Assembly: GCA_013400115.1 (NCBI GenBank)
Contig: VXBP01004231.1
Location: 725,349-789,348 of the forward strand
DNA: 64,000 bases
Origin: Rhinopomastus cyanomelas
Taxonomy: Eukaryota > Chordata > Aves > Bucerotiformes > Rhinopomastidae
Direction of reading: 5' to 3'
Program-made: the position numbers and the translations under genes
In this document: positions 1 to 13,115 of the stretch, piece by piece
Layout of the letters: each line of letters starts with the position of its first letter
Numbering within the stretch: the stretch's first letter is position 1
The notes under the pieces: model-generated
What the model saw: only the letters and a program-made list of their open reading frames with translations
Told to the model about the DNA's origin: nothing
Databases searched by the model: none

Positions 1-1865
1 CCATTTTAGTTACTTTAAAGTCTTGCATACTCTTTAAAAGTCAGTGAAAGTAACCGCATTTACATAACATGACAATTCAAAAGGAAGGTAGAAATGGACT
101 TCACTGTGAGGGTGGTTCTTTCCAGGATCTGAATGTTAGTAACACTTTCTTACAGCTCTCAGGAATTTTTCCATAAGGGATGAGAAATTCAGAAACAAGG
201 GAGTGGCTGACAAATATATTGTTCACAAATAATGGCTTTAATACTGCCACTAGTAATCACGTTAAGTGTTTCAAATCCAGACACTCTAGAGTACTGTCTA
301 ACATGAGAGAGCCTTTCACAGGCTATGAATAAAGCAGAGGATAGAACAACCAAGAATGTTTGCAACCCATGCATTAAAGAGGGCTGGAGAGATCTGGGTT
401 GTTTAACCAACAGATATCAAATTTTCAAAGCCATCCTAAATGATGGAGATAAGAGAGCACATGCAGCTGCACCAGCTGTATGGTTACGAACAACATCACC
501 ATCATATATTCATACACGTGATTGCCATTGCTGCAGAGTGTGTGCTCAGAAATGATGTTTGAGAGTAAGTATTTTAAGAAAGGAATACTGAAACTGAAGA
601 TCTCAATTGAAGAACTGTGGATACCATTGGATTTTGATTTTTTTTCCTTTTTTTATAAATTAGTTTTGAAGAATTGAAAGAATAAAAAAGACACTGTCTC
701 ATTCAGGGTGGAATTTGTACTTCAAGGAATTTTAAAGTGAATATTTTTCAAGTATTCACCTTTTCAGATGTATTTTTACTTTGGTATGAAAACTTAAAAA
801 AAATAAAACAGCTTTCAGTAGAATAAAGGAAAACACATTCAACTGAGCAGAGTCAAAATGAAATATCTCAGGTATTAGTCTTTCCTTCTCTTAGCCAGAA
901 ATCCTCAGTATTTTGCCTGCACATCACAAATGTTTCCATTCTTGGCAAATTGCATTTAACAGTTAACTTACTTAAGGATATTCAGACACTGAGGTGCATT
1001 GTAACCTGACTTTGCCTGTGAAATTAACCCATTCCTCTTGGGTTATGATACTGCTCCTTGACTTCTGTCTGTCCATAACCAGATGCTCTATGATGTATAA
1101 CCCTCCACAAGACAACTTACAGTAGGAGATAAATGGAACACTGATGCTCCATATGTGGCTAATACAAAAGTAAATAATGCAGTTAAGGGAACAGTAAGTT
1201 TTGCAGATTCTATAGTGCTTGTAGTTGCTGATAAAATTCCCTGTTTAATGCTAAAAGTTAAAAAGTATAAATTACGAGAAAGTTAAGTCATACAGAAGAA
1301 TTGCGAGTGAGGGATTTCTAGAATTATGCGTAAAGATACTACGCTGGATTTTTGATGCCATCATTAATTATAACAGAAGGAAATGATCCTTTACTAATAG
1401 ACAAACACTGATTTAACAAGGTAATGCTGGAGATGGAGTAGAGTACGCCATGTGTTAGAGTCTTTGGCTACACTGAAAAACATCAGGTATAATCTTGACA
1501 CACCAGTGCGGTTAAGAAAACACCCCCAAACCGTAATGTAAAATTACAGAAAAGAAATTAAATAGATGTCTTTCATAAGCTAAAATAGCTTTAAATTAAT
1601 TTAGAATGGTGGGAGATGACTGTAATTTCTCCAGGAGAAGAAAAGCTGTGCACAGCACCAGTGGTGCGAGTGATGATTACTGACAGACATAAGGACACGT
1701 GTCTTTCAGTTTGAAACAGATAATTACGCAAAGTCAGAAACTCCACACATATTCTTTAAATCAGCAGGAACAGTACACCTTTCTAAAATTGCCTTCTTAT
1801 CATGAACCGGTATTTACAACACATTGCAAAGTATTTTTTTATGGCAAGGGTATATTTAGACTCAG
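1..1865. other. Unique non-coding DNA, nothing recognised
   Basis: I see no repeat family, RNA gene or exon here. Open frames are short (at most about 76 codons), overlap on opposite strands and have no recognisable protein character. Composition is AT-rich with ordinary short A and T runs. Confidence 0.6.
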
Positions 1866-2190
1866 AATCACACCTTTAAAGGTTATCTTGTCCGACCCCC
1901 TGTAGTGAGCAGGAACATCTTCAACTAGATCAGATTGCCCAGAGCCCTGTCCAACCTGACCTTGAATGTTTCCAGGGATGGGGCATCTGCCACCTCTCTG
2001 GGCAACTTGTTCCAATGTGTCATTGTAAAAAACTTCTTCCTTACATCTAGCTCTAAGCCTCCCCCTCTTAGTTTACAATCATTACCCCTTGTCCTATTGC
2101 AGCAGACCCTGTCTAAAAAGATTGTCGCGTCTTTCTTAAAAATCCTTTTTAAGCTTTGATAAAGGTAGCTGAGTCTGAAAAACAAAACCA
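1866..2190 (-). mobile_element. CR1 LINE 3' fragment, minus strand, old
   Basis: Read on the minus strand this is the end of CR1 ORF2 plus its 3' untranslated end. The minus-strand translation contains HWNKLPREVADAPSLETFK and ends in LDRALGNLI, the usual CR1 C-terminus. On the plus strand the order is tail end first (CCTTTAAAGGTTATCTTGTC), then the phrase CTCTCTGGGCAACTTGTTCC. The octamer tail is lost and the coding part has substitutions, so it is an old, 5'-truncated copy. The right limit is approximate, because similarity fades after about 2185. Confidence 0.9.
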
Positions 2191-3654
2191 AGGTAACTAG
2201 TGACCCTGCTGTACTCCAAGTTAAAAACACATCTGTATTTTCAAATACGTTTGACATCAGCTGTTCAGATCCTACAGTTAATCTTTAAAACCTTATTTGA
2301 AAAATCACAAAATAGACAGGTGGAGTAGCACTGCGTTAGCAGCCAAGGAGGAAAATGTGCTTTAACCTTCATAGGCCCACTATGCAATTGATTAAAGTTT
2401 GAAGAGCCCACCCATAAACTGAGCTTTCACAAACTTTGTACCTAAAGCAATTTTCCTTTTTCCTTCAGTGCGGGGATGCATGGATGATTTAGTAACAAAA
2501 GTTGCTTGTCATCAAAATATTATATAAAAAATAGTCAGTATAAGAAGTTTCAAAAAATTAATCTAATCTATCAAATATTTGGGTGTTTTTAGGGTTTTCA
2601 CTCAATTCAGATAACCCAAAACTATCTCATGTAAAACAGAAACCAGAATCAAACCATTCAATATATTCAATAATGTAACATACGAAAATGCGTTAGTGCC
2701 ATGTTATTTGGGAGAAAAAAGTTAAAAGTAGTGCCCCTTCCAAAGACAATTTTAGAGATCACAATCTGAAAACAAGAAGGAAAAGGCAAAATAGATAATG
2801 AGTGTAAGTGAGAAACAGGAAGTTCAGTTTTTCAGGACAAGTACTGATATCTCTTAAGCTTGAAAACTTTCTGCTTCCTTTTCATCTGAATGGTCAAGCA
2901 TCTGTCCTACATCCTGCATTTACTCAGCTTCACATCCAGAGCAAAGAGAGACTGTGTGCATGAACCACGACTTATGTTCAGAGGTACAGCTGCACTTCCC
3001 CGAGTTGCAAAACACAGGGGCATATGCCCATGTGGCTAAGACTTGACTGGGAACCTATCAAGAAAGCAAGTAGGAGGCATCAAGTCACAGCCTCACTGAA
3101 TGAATTTGGCAGGCAATGTACAGGCCCCTGACAGAGACCCTGTCCTACATCACTGGAAATAAGAATACTCCCTGTAGTAACTTCTCACTGGGTGAACAGC
3201 ATAGATGGTCAAGTAGCCACAACAGACCAAGTATCTTTACAAAAGCTGATATGAAAAGCAACTGATAAGCAGGTAAAAGTCAACACTGACAAACCCAGAC
3301 CCTCACATTTCCCCCAAGGTATGACCAGGTCAACATCATTTACAATTTGCAGTGATACTACCTGATTTATACCTATTTTGGTCTTGATCACTTATTGAAT
3401 GTAATGCTTTGGGATATCAGATTCAATCATATGAACCACTTCAGTTGTGAAACCAGGCTTCAAGGAACTGATAACTCCCTCACTATTATTCATAGAACCG
3501 CATAATTTTTAATAATACCCAAATGTATTGCCAAAAATGAGACATCTGCTTGCTGATAGTTTGCAGTTAAAGAATTAAAACTTGTCCAGTACAAGTTGAG
3601 AGGCAGACTATCTTGGAGATTCTGAGTACTGTTTGCCGAGTTGCCTTGCACAGA
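2191..3654. other. Unique non-coding DNA, nothing recognised
   Basis: No repeat, exon or RNA gene is recognisable. Frames on both strands are under 70 codons and look random. Confidence 0.55.
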
Positions 3655-3740
3655 TGTGGCAAGTGGTTGACTTTGACCCGGCTTTTGAGGTCCCTTCCAA
3701 TCCCTAATGTTCTGTGACTCTGTGTGATTCTGTGATATTT
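3655..3740 (+). mobile_element. CR1 LINE 3' tail, plus strand, very short
   Basis: Only the last 80 or so bases of a CR1 remain. TTTTGAGGTCCCTTCCAATC is the CR1 3' end, followed by three degenerate octamer units (TTCTGTGA, CTCTGTGTGA, TTCTGTGA), the repeated tail typical of the family. The left limit is uncertain, because the preceding 50 bases may be heavily decayed CR1. Confidence 0.8.
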
Positions 3741-6700
3741 ACCTCCTGCTTGTAACACACTTCCTGAAGCCACCTTGATTATTGCATTAAATCAGGGAGC
3801 AATTTAACTCTTGAGGAATTCTCTGGTCAAAGTCTGAGAAGATCCACAAGGCAATCAAACCACCTGACACTAAGTGCTTGTTTTTTTTCAATATTCAGAC
3901 CACTGCAGAACTCTACCACTTCTCAGGATCGAATTTAAGTTGCTGCTTTAATCTGTAGAATGTAGTTTTCTAAAAATTTCTGCATCAGTTTACTACAGAG
4001 GAAAACATGTGGCTACTCTTGCTGTTGCTGAAGGGTATAGTGACAAACTGGCTTAACCACAGGTCTGCATGTGTCTGAGACCAGATGTACGCTTCACCTT
4101 CACAGCTATCTCCTAGTGCCTTGGTCACTCCAACAAACAGCTCTGACTCTGCCTTTTGGCAAAGAAAAAATAAACCAGCATCATTCACCTTGGAACAGCA
4201 GCAAACTCCTTGACTCTCACATGTTTTTTTCCCTCTGAAATGAAGGGAGCAGGTCCTGTGGCCATAGGGCACAGACTGTGATCAATAACAGTATGTAATT
4301 CCCCCTCTGCTCTGAGATACAGTTGGTACCACAAGCAGGGTGCCCCTGTGAACAGTCTGTTTGCTCCTGTCCCACACTGTAGGCATGACACAGTCGTATG
4401 ATAGTCATCTTACACAGGCTTCTTCAAAACAGGACTTCTAAGGTTGCTGTTGCAGTTGACTTAGTTAACAGCTGCTGAAGGCACTAGTTCACATTCATTC
4501 TCCTCATCTCTCTTGCTCTCAGTTGGAGCCAGCCCTTGAACCTGTAGAACTTGATAGCAAGGGAAAGACTGTAACTGCTCCATCTCTATGGATCCAGTGA
4601 CGTAGGCCACGTAAATCTTGCCGTTCCCTCCAGATATCTTCCTCTAAATACAGCTTTCCTGTTGTCCACCAAACTGACAAATCACAACTCCTGACATTGT
4701 TTGAATGATATCTGAAACAAGGTATCTATAGGGGAAAAAACCCCAAACCATTTCATTGAAAGTTCCAGCGAAAGGATTGGTATTGCAGAACAACAATGAA
4801 ACATGAAAACTCAAGAGGAAAAAAATAAAGCATACAAAAGCAAAATAGGCAGATAGAAAGGTAAAGAGACATCCTAATCCTCACAGATTCCATAAATAAA
4901 ATTGTAAGTGAAGATGCTGTTAATAACTTGGGAGTTTTAAAATAAATAGATAACAATAAGGAATATGTTACTAAACATCAAATGAAAAAGGAATATACAC
5001 AGGAGTTTGGTGACGTGCATATACATATGTACACACACACCCCCCTATCCATCTATATATACACACACACACAAATTATTTTCTCATACAGGGAAAATAT
5101 ATCAATATATCTAGACTAACAAAATTATCCAGAAAGGGCACAGTTCAAGATGATGAGTGTAAAGTCTGTAGTCAGACATACAAAACTTACATTTACCAGA
5201 CATCGTATCGTAACGGCAGCAAACAATGAACCACATGTTAAAAACATAGAACATAGTACTGCAGTTGTGATAATATCCCCAAACAGATAAAGGAAATCTA
5301 TGTCAATAGCAAAATAATGAAGTCTCATGTAGCAGAAATTTCAGGAACCATTGAACCCTAACCTGAAGCAGCATAAAAAGCCAAAAGCCTCCAATTAACC
5401 CACCAGAGCTGTGCTAATCCACACTGCCAGAACCAGTGTGCTATCAGCCAAAGAACCCAATGCTAAATGCTATGAAAAGTCTTCACAGACACTGCACACA
5501 TTTGAGTTGCTTTCTCAGGTGATGCAGTGCTCTTTCACACACACCAGTCAAGTAGTAATAATGTACTAATATTTCTAAAGTTTAAAGGTCTGCTTGCTCC
5601 ATCTTGCAAAACCATAGATACTCACATCCAAAACAACCAGCACTTAACTCAAGGAACAAAATATTTCTTCTTCACTAACATTCCAAGAAATACATGAGAC
5701 TTGTACTCACTGTTTATCATCAGCCCTGACATTCCAGAGCACAATAATCGAGGAGCTAGGAAAATCTGAACAGTCACTTGGGTGAACTTGAGACTACGTG
5801 TTTGGGCCTACACAGATTTATGTCATCTTGCTGAGTAGAAGCAGCTTCAGAGCTTTGTTCAATGATTGCCACCTGTCAGTGCATATGTGCAAGATATCAA
5901 CTGTAATCATCTGCAGTGGTTGGCTTCACAAACAGGAGACAATGAGGGTTTTCCTTGCTGTAGGCAAACTTAAAGAATTAGAAGGATTTACATCCTTCCA
6001 GGCAACACACACCCAAAATAGTTATGGGAAAACCTTTTTCCATGACTCAGTCTTTCATTTATCAATCTCTTCTAATTTGTCCCCATCTATTTGGTATCTG
6101 CTTGCAGAAGCAAGAAGTGCTCAGACAACACAGGTCTCAGAGGAGGTAGGGTTTACATGATGCAAACTACCTTCCCTTCAATGCCTAGGGTGGGCTAGTG
6201 CTTGCAGTGCTCCACTCAGCACATGAGTGGAGGACAGCTCATTGAAGCTGAGGCTACATGAAATGGGGGCAATGTGGCACTTTGGGAACGGTGCCACAGT
6301 TTCCTCTGGCTGAATACACGTAACTCCCTCTTCCTTAGTTCAGTCTACAACTTTGTCCATGCTGAGTTGCAATAGCTCTACCAGTAACTTTAAAAAAAAG
6401 CCGACAAAAACATTCACTATGTGTCTGTACGTGACATGTTTGAGTTCCACAGAAGTCAAAAGAATGGCTTCTATGGAAGTACAGACAAGTGTAAATGCCA
6501 TAGTCTCTCACACCTAACACACAATGCATTTCCCTTAAATTCTGTTGGAGATGACAAGCACTAGAGCATGGCTAACTTTCCACAGCAGACTGAAACAAAT
6601 AAAAGTTCAGTCAAATTAGACACTTGAAAGCCTCTGCAAACTGCAAAATGCTTTTGACTGTAAATAAACACAATACCTTCTGTCTGCTCCTGGTCTAATC

Positions 6701-9700
6701 CTTCAATAGAAGCAATCATGGAATTTATGACTAATATTGCGATACTGTAAAGAACCAGATCCTTAGCCCTATCCCTCAAAATAGCAGATATTTGTATTTT
6801 CTGTATGCATCTCAAGAGTAGGAAAAGTAGTAAGAACAGCAGAGAAGTTTGTCATTCTTTCTCTGCACACATAAAAATGGATTTTATTTCTCTATTACTT
6901 AATAAATTTGTATAGTAAAAAGTTTATGTGTCTTTTTGCTGCTTAATGGTTTACCTTCTGGGTTATTTGGTCAGTGGTTGATTAGCACTATTACATGCAG
7001 AGCTAGTAAATCTAGTTTAGGTTAGTAAGGTTTCAGAAGTTTATTAGTCTTCTCAATATTAAAACATTTCCCTAAATATGAAAGTATTATGACTTCCAAC
7101 ACTCAAGCAGCAGAAAGATGGACAAGAAATAGAGCAGCTCAGTAATCCATGGAAATACATTTATTATTACCAGGCAAACAATACAGAAAAGAAGAAAAAA
7201 TTGATCTAATTTTGCATTCAGGAACAAACTTTTAATAGGGTTAAGTTATCTTTGCTGAAAGAAAAACAGCAACCAGTACAGCAAAATGTAGTAAGAAATC
7301 CTTGTTGTATGCAAGTGCATAGTTCCTACAGTAATCTTTTGCTGACTCTGCACAATAGCTAACTATATCTTAACCTTGGCATGCATTATTTCTATTCACA
7401 TAGGGGAAAAGGCCATCCTGTTTTGCTCTGTCTTTTTCATGTATTCCCTGCAATGCACCACTGGTGGGCAGCAGCCCAGTGCCGTGTGGGTGAGAGGGAC
7501 TGAAAGATCAAAATGAAACTTTACCAATCAGTAGAAAAATTTACATAGACCAGAGAGATCATGCAAAGTAAGAGGGTTCTTGCTCTCGGATGTTGTGCTT
7601 CAAAAATCCATCATACTGCTTCCTAAAAGTTGTGCTGGCTGCTGGAGTAACTCAGAAATTAATATCATAGACATAGACACTGAAGCAATAAAATTGAGAG
7701 TTTAGTCCCTTCAGTTGGCACAGTGCCTTCCATTTTCAAAGACTTTTTCACAAACAAATGTAGGTGTCATGCATTGGTACCAAATGATTGCAAAAGTGAT
7801 TTGAACTAGTTGTTGAATGTTAAAAATTTAGAGGTGAAGGAGAAATCAGACAAGGAAACTTTTGAAAGCTGCCAAAGGACAAATTGTAAAAGACAAAACG
7901 CACTGGCATAGCAGGCAAAACTCTCAAGAAATCATTTTGGTGCTGATGTGATGCATTACACCAGGGAAGTACTTCTGCCACACATTCAAGTTGAAATGTC
8001 TCTGGAACTTTGAAAGCTTTTAGTTGGTCTGTATACAGAAATCTTGTACTCGAAATGGACTACAACGCACCACAGCAATGTGCAAAGCCAACAGGAGTAA
8101 CTACATTATCTACCTGATATTATGAGTAATTATTACTACGTTACTATGAGTTACTGTTTTTATTGTTGTTACTTGAAAGGAAAGAGGAAGGATAGAATTT
8201 TATTCCATCCTCTTGCATAGTTTCTCTTCATGTTCACATGCTAGATTTGTCACTTCTCCTACTACAGCCTATTTTATCAAACAACAAAAACCACCTTGTA
8301 CCACATGCAGGAGAAACACAACCAAGACACCATACACTGCATGACTTCTTTTTAAACCTAAGCAGTTCTTGCACGGGACATGCTGACTGACTAGTTTTTC
8401 ATTAAAAGGAGACAAACCCGTCTATACCATCAGTCAGTATCACTAGCACAGGTCAGTGCTTTTAAAAGGCACTCAATTTCTGAATTTAAACAAAAAAATC
8501 TGTTACAACTGAGTGATAATAGTTCCTTCTGCAGCTATTTCATTATGCAGTTCTCATTCATTCTCAATCTTCTGTCCTTAGATCTCGTGCGTTAGGGACA
8601 ACACTTTCCACTACATGTTACAGATTCATTTACTCCCATGAATGGAACTTCTTCCTTTTGTTTGAACCAGGTGATGGCACATGCTCAAGTCTCAGTAATT
8701 TTGTTTGGAGAGGCCCAAGACTTATGGAAGGACTGAGTTTTGTTGACTGACATTAGTATCTGCAAGACTCTTGGCTTCAGTGGAAGCTGTTGAGGTACCT
8801 CTCAGGCATCTTTGGACAAGTGAGAATAACAGGTTCTCTCAACAGCAGCAGAGGAATTACAACTTTGCTTAGGTAGAGGAGGGGTACACAAGCAGGCAGG
8901 CATAGATCAAATCACCTAGGAAACACATAAAGCTTGAAATCACGCAGGTACTGAGAAAATTTCACAGTAGAGAGCAAACTGCTCCATTGTGGGAACTCAA
9001 GAAATTGGAAAGTCCTGCTAAATGCACTTTCTACGAGCTGTTCCTTCTTGGCAGTGTCCCTGGTTCCCACAAATCTAGAGCCAGTTCCAGGTCCAGCTCT
9101 TGCACTTTCTGAGGGAAATTTTCTGTTTTTTGAGAACAGTTGGTAGAGTCTCAAACTTCTCTTGTACTGGGGGAGCTCCTGGCCATGACATTCTTTAAAA
9201 ATCATAGAAGAGTATACAGCAAGCACACATCTGAGGCTATGTGCTAGGTCTGGAGGTTGTAGTGAAAGATGATTGTCTAGTTCTTTTTTCCTCCTTGCAC
9301 TCCTGCTCTAAATGTCCTCTGCTGTTCCCAGTACCACACACTGCTGCAGATGCTCTTTTGGTAGCAGAATTAACCTCACTGTGGTGAGTCGTTACGGCAA
9401 ACTGACATTTCCCTGCAGCACACTAGTGAGAAAAGTTTCAAGACATCTCTGCCAGAAACAGCAAGAAAAATTTCATACGGAAAAGGTTTCTCTTAACTCT
9501 TGGAGGAGTTCTGCTAAATCTAGTAGCAATTCTCCTGTGAAAATAACAGAGGGACAAAAACTGCTTGAGGAAAAGAAAAGCCAGGGTCTAAAGTATGGAT
9601 GTTATTGCTGTTCTCTCCCTAAACAGGAATTTAATAAGGCTGCGTCCTTGAAGCAAACCTACATGAATACTTTTTGTGGATGCAGTTTAGTTTACAAACT

Positions 9701-10772
9701 TTTCCACCACCTGCTCCCCATTTTCAGCTCACAAGACGTATGCCTAATATTCAGGTTCTCCTTACTCATATTTTAGATCTTTTATGCAGCCAGGGAGCAC
9801 TGACCTGATGTGTTTGCCTCTTCTGGGTTGTTTAAGATGAGCATGTCTATGTCACTTTTAACACAAGGGTTAAGGTACAGCTGCTGCTGGAGTTCATCCT
9901 TGCTATGTATGCAAGCTGTTCCTTACTGACTTTATCATCAACATAACTCTTGGACTAAGGGATTCAGCATCTACTTAACAACTTCACAAGTTTTTGCTAC
10001 TTAAACTCTTTTTATAACCACTACAAACACATTATTGAACTTTCATGTCATTTTCCCCCTTCTGTCAGCATTAGATAGAGTAGATACATTAAATATGATT
10101 TCTCTCAAACAGAGCTGAAGATTACAATAATAATGTTGATCTGTGGTGGGCCAAAAGTTAGCTATGAATGACTGTGCCAAAATCAAGAGAGTGTATGGGT
10201 TGCTGTCATGGAGTAGCACTTATCTCTTTTTTTAATAAATCCTTTTTAGTTAAATAGAGTGCTTAAAATCCCCTCCACATTGCAGGGAGAAAGGCACACT
10301 ACAGTTGCTAATTCTACATTAAAATATGTCTGTACCACTCACTTTGCATGAGAAGAGACAGCTACCTCCACTTCCTTATCAGAAAATACAGACAAACTGC
10401 ACCTCAGTGATCGCATGAGGTGAAGTTTCCTCTTTTATACATCATAATACTTATTTGCCATTTCAGTTTTCAGGGACTTTTGTAGTATAGGAGCCAAATC
10501 CAAGCAAATAACAAGATTTAGTTCTTTGACTGAGTACAAAGAAATATGGTAATAAAATAGCTATCTTCATGGATTTGTTTTTTGAAAATATATATAAAAT
10601 AATACATATTTTTTAAAAAAACCCTGCAAGAATAACCATTTATAGCTATACAGAGGATGGTATTCTTCTTCAAGTTTTCATTCTAAAGATGCCAAAACTA
10701 GCCTTACAGACCTCATGCAAACAAATGGTGACATGAAGCTGCTTTAAAATTTCAGATGAAATTTCAGGAAGT
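3741..10772. other. Long stretch without a recognisable gene
   Basis: Seven kilobases with no recognised gene or retroelement. A CA/TA microsatellite lies at 5018-5073. On the minus strand, roughly 4655 down to 4460, one frame of about 65 codons has a protein-like composition (it includes SGGNGKIYVAYVTGSIEMEQ), and other minus frames continue down to 3985. I cannot assign these to any family, and stops break the region, so a decayed gene copy or chance are both possible. The 154-codon plus frame at 9312-9776 is of a length expected by chance. Confidence 0.5.
5018..5073. repeat. Compound CA/TA microsatellite
   Basis: Alternating purine-pyrimidine tract: ATACATATGTACACACACAC, then a short C run, then ATCTATATATACACACACAC. 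It is interrupted and therefore probably not highly variable. Confidence 0.85.
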
Positions 10773-10950
10773 ACACAGAATCACAGAATCATTACAGACT
10801 GGAAGGGACCTCAAAAGATCATCTAGTCCAATCCCCCTGACACAGCGCAGGATCCAGTTTGCCTTCTGGGCCGCAAGTGCACGCTGCTGGCTCATGTTGA
10901 GCCTCTCGTCCACAAGCACCCCCAAGTCCCTCTCCTCAGGGCTACTTTGC
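10773..10950 (-). mobile_element. CR1 LINE, minus strand, with an internal deletion
   Basis: The left part (10773 to about 10853) is a normal CR1 3' end in reverse: octamer tail ACAGAATCACAGAATC, then GGAAGGGACCTCAAAAGATC. From about 10854 the sequence jumps to the middle of ORF2. Read on minus it encodes LGVLVDERLNMSQQ, the segment that in a complete element lies several hundred bases upstream of the 3' end. The short word CAGGAT occurs at the join and in both parent regions, which suggests a microhomology-mediated deletion or template switch. The tail matches the young subfamily at 22530-24178 closely. The right limit is about 10950. Confidence 0.88.
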
Positions 10951-12764
10951 TTAAGGCAGTATTCCTAAGTCTCAAGTCATTCTACAGGTGTGTCCCTTGG
11001 TGTCTCCAGGGCATCCCTTGCAAGACAACTGCATTTTTTATCACTGTTTCTATTTCTATTCCTCCTGTTATCTTCTTGTTAAAAGGAAACTGTCATGGCT
11101 GACATGCCCATGGGTAGCCTCAACACCCAAAACACATTGGATTAATGAAGAGTCTTTGTAAAGACTTTCAAGAAATGTTTATAAAATGAATTCCTGTTAG
11201 GAAAACAAGGGTGGTTTCGCCTTACTTCAGCAGTAGTGGTATATTTTCTATCAGGTGATTGGCAGAGTGATTTAAGTGGAGCTATCCAAGCATTGGTTTC
11301 CGGCTTGAAAGTTGTACTAGTAAGTTGTGGAAGACTCTTGAGAGAGCATTCACTACAGAACATTCAGGAATTACAGGGGCCTTCTGGCTTCACATCTATG
11401 AATTACAAAAGTATATACAATCAACTGTGAAAGACATTCCATTTCTGTGATATAAATTAAATAGCAAGAAAGAAAACAAAACTTCATCCTTTCCCACAAA
11501 AAAGATAAGGCTTTGTGCCAAAAGACCCTAAGGATTTTATTGCTTAAATAATAACTTACTATAGGGACCTGGACTCTGCAACAAGTTTATTCTGATGCAA
11601 AGCCAACAACTTCTTTTCTGCAAAGCCAGTAGAAATTCATCTTTCTCCGGACAAAGCAGTTAACTGTCCTCTGCCTAGAACAGTCATAAAATGGTAATTT
11701 ACACAAGGTCATGAGAAAGCAGAAAAGCAGAGTCTTGCAGACTGCCATCAGTCTCTTCCCTAAACCAAACAGTCTCCTTCTTAAGGATCACATAGCCTTG
11801 ATTTGTTCCAACACAGGCATGAGGTTTGCAGATTTCTTCCTGACTGCAGTCTTTTGAACATATATTCTAAAGAAAATGTTTTCATATTCATCCTTAACAC
11901 CATAGTTTGAGGTTTAAAAACAATTTTTAAATGAAAACTTAGAGATATCCAAGACTTTGGAGATAATGTCTTGAGTCTGTGTTTTTGCTATAACCTAGAT
12001 AACGGCAGAGTAAAACTAAATACTCCATAAAGAATGATGCCAATCAAGGAGTTACCTCTGGAACCTTGTGAAGGATGCCTGATAATATTTTGAGCAGCTT
12101 CACAGTCTTACCCACAAAATCCATTTTATATGTCAGATCACTTCAGCTTATTAGTGGGTGGACCCAGGCTGTGGATAAAATTGGGCAAAGTGCCCTTATG
12201 TATTTTATTTCAATAGAAATCCCGTGGGGAGAAAAATCTGATCCGGGATCAAAGAGACATAATTAATCAATTATTATTGATTAATTTATCTGAATAGAGT
12301 TTGACATTAAGCAAGCTGACTATATTCAAAGTTTAGTGTACAACCCTTTCAAATCATGTTGTGTTTGACTGCTTTTGGGTTTGGATGCTACTCACAATCA
12401 ACATTTAACTTCTGTTTGTGAGGCAACTTCTTTTAGCCCACAGGGTGATCTTCAAAGTGAGTGGCCTAGAGATGTCTGCTGACTGAAGTCATTCCACTGC
12501 TTAAAACTTACATCTATTGTCTAGTCCTACCATTGTTTCTGAAAGAGCATGGCAGATTCCCTGTCCTGAAGTGCTCCTACCATGAAGAAACAAGGTATTG
12601 AAACTGCACCTCAGATATTTCCAATACCTGGAGCTGTCACCTACTTGTCTATCCAACTATGTCTTGTGTTATTCTAACAGGACTAGTAAGCAGTAGTACC
12701 ATCTAGAAATGTACCTCCTAGCTTTGGGCTCAGAAAATAAAAATCTTGGTTGAATGAGGTGGGT
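10951..12764. other. Unique non-coding DNA
   Basis: No exon or known repeat is visible. It contains one perfect AT-rich palindrome at 12261-12286, listed separately. Confidence 0.5.
12261..12286. repeat. Perfect inverted repeat, 11-bp arms
   Basis: AATTAATCAAT (12261-12271), four bases TATT, then the exact reverse complement ATTGATTAATT (12276-12286). Both arms contain ATTGATTA/TAATCAAT, a homeodomain-type word. Given the AT-rich surroundings it may have arisen by chance. Confidence 0.8.
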
Positions 12765-13115
12765 GCAGCCTGGGGCTAACAAGAGGGTCAGGGACTGGAG
12801 TATTTGCCTTTTAAGGAGAGACTGAGGCATTTGTATTCATTCAGTTCGGGCAAGAGACAGTTTTGAGTGTACCCAACACCAGCTCCAGCATCTAAGAGAA
12901 GCATTTTGAGGAGTTCAAGCCAGAATCTTTTCAGTGTTATGCGGTAGGAGGGTAAGAGCTAAACACATAAACTGAAAGAGAAGAGGTTCAGTAAAACAAT
13001 TGTGCAATCCCAATCCCTGATTATTCAAACATTTCCAAAATCAGTTTGACCTTATGGCTGACCCTGCTTTGAGCAGGAGACTGGACTAGTGCCTTCATGA
13101 GGTCCCTTCCTACCT
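12765..13115 (+). mobile_element. CR1 LINE 3' fragment, plus strand, very old
   Basis: The 3' end is recognisable as GACTGGACTAGTGCCTTCAT followed by GAGGTCCCTTCCTACCTGCA. The upstream part resembles the CR1 stretch encoding the EERLRELGLF region (GGAGAGACTGAGGCATTTGT). Many substitutions and indels destroy the frame and no octamer tail remains. This belongs to a much older wave than the copy at 22530. Confidence 0.75.

Noticed and set aside
5798..6160. 120-codon plus frame as a gene
   Set aside because: No domain or signal that I recognise, and a length compatible with chance.
9312..9776. 154-codon plus frame as a gene
   Set aside because: A frame this long is expected about once by chance in 64 kb of such DNA on six frames. 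It is Ser/Lys/Cys-rich and shows no domain, splice context or repeat support.
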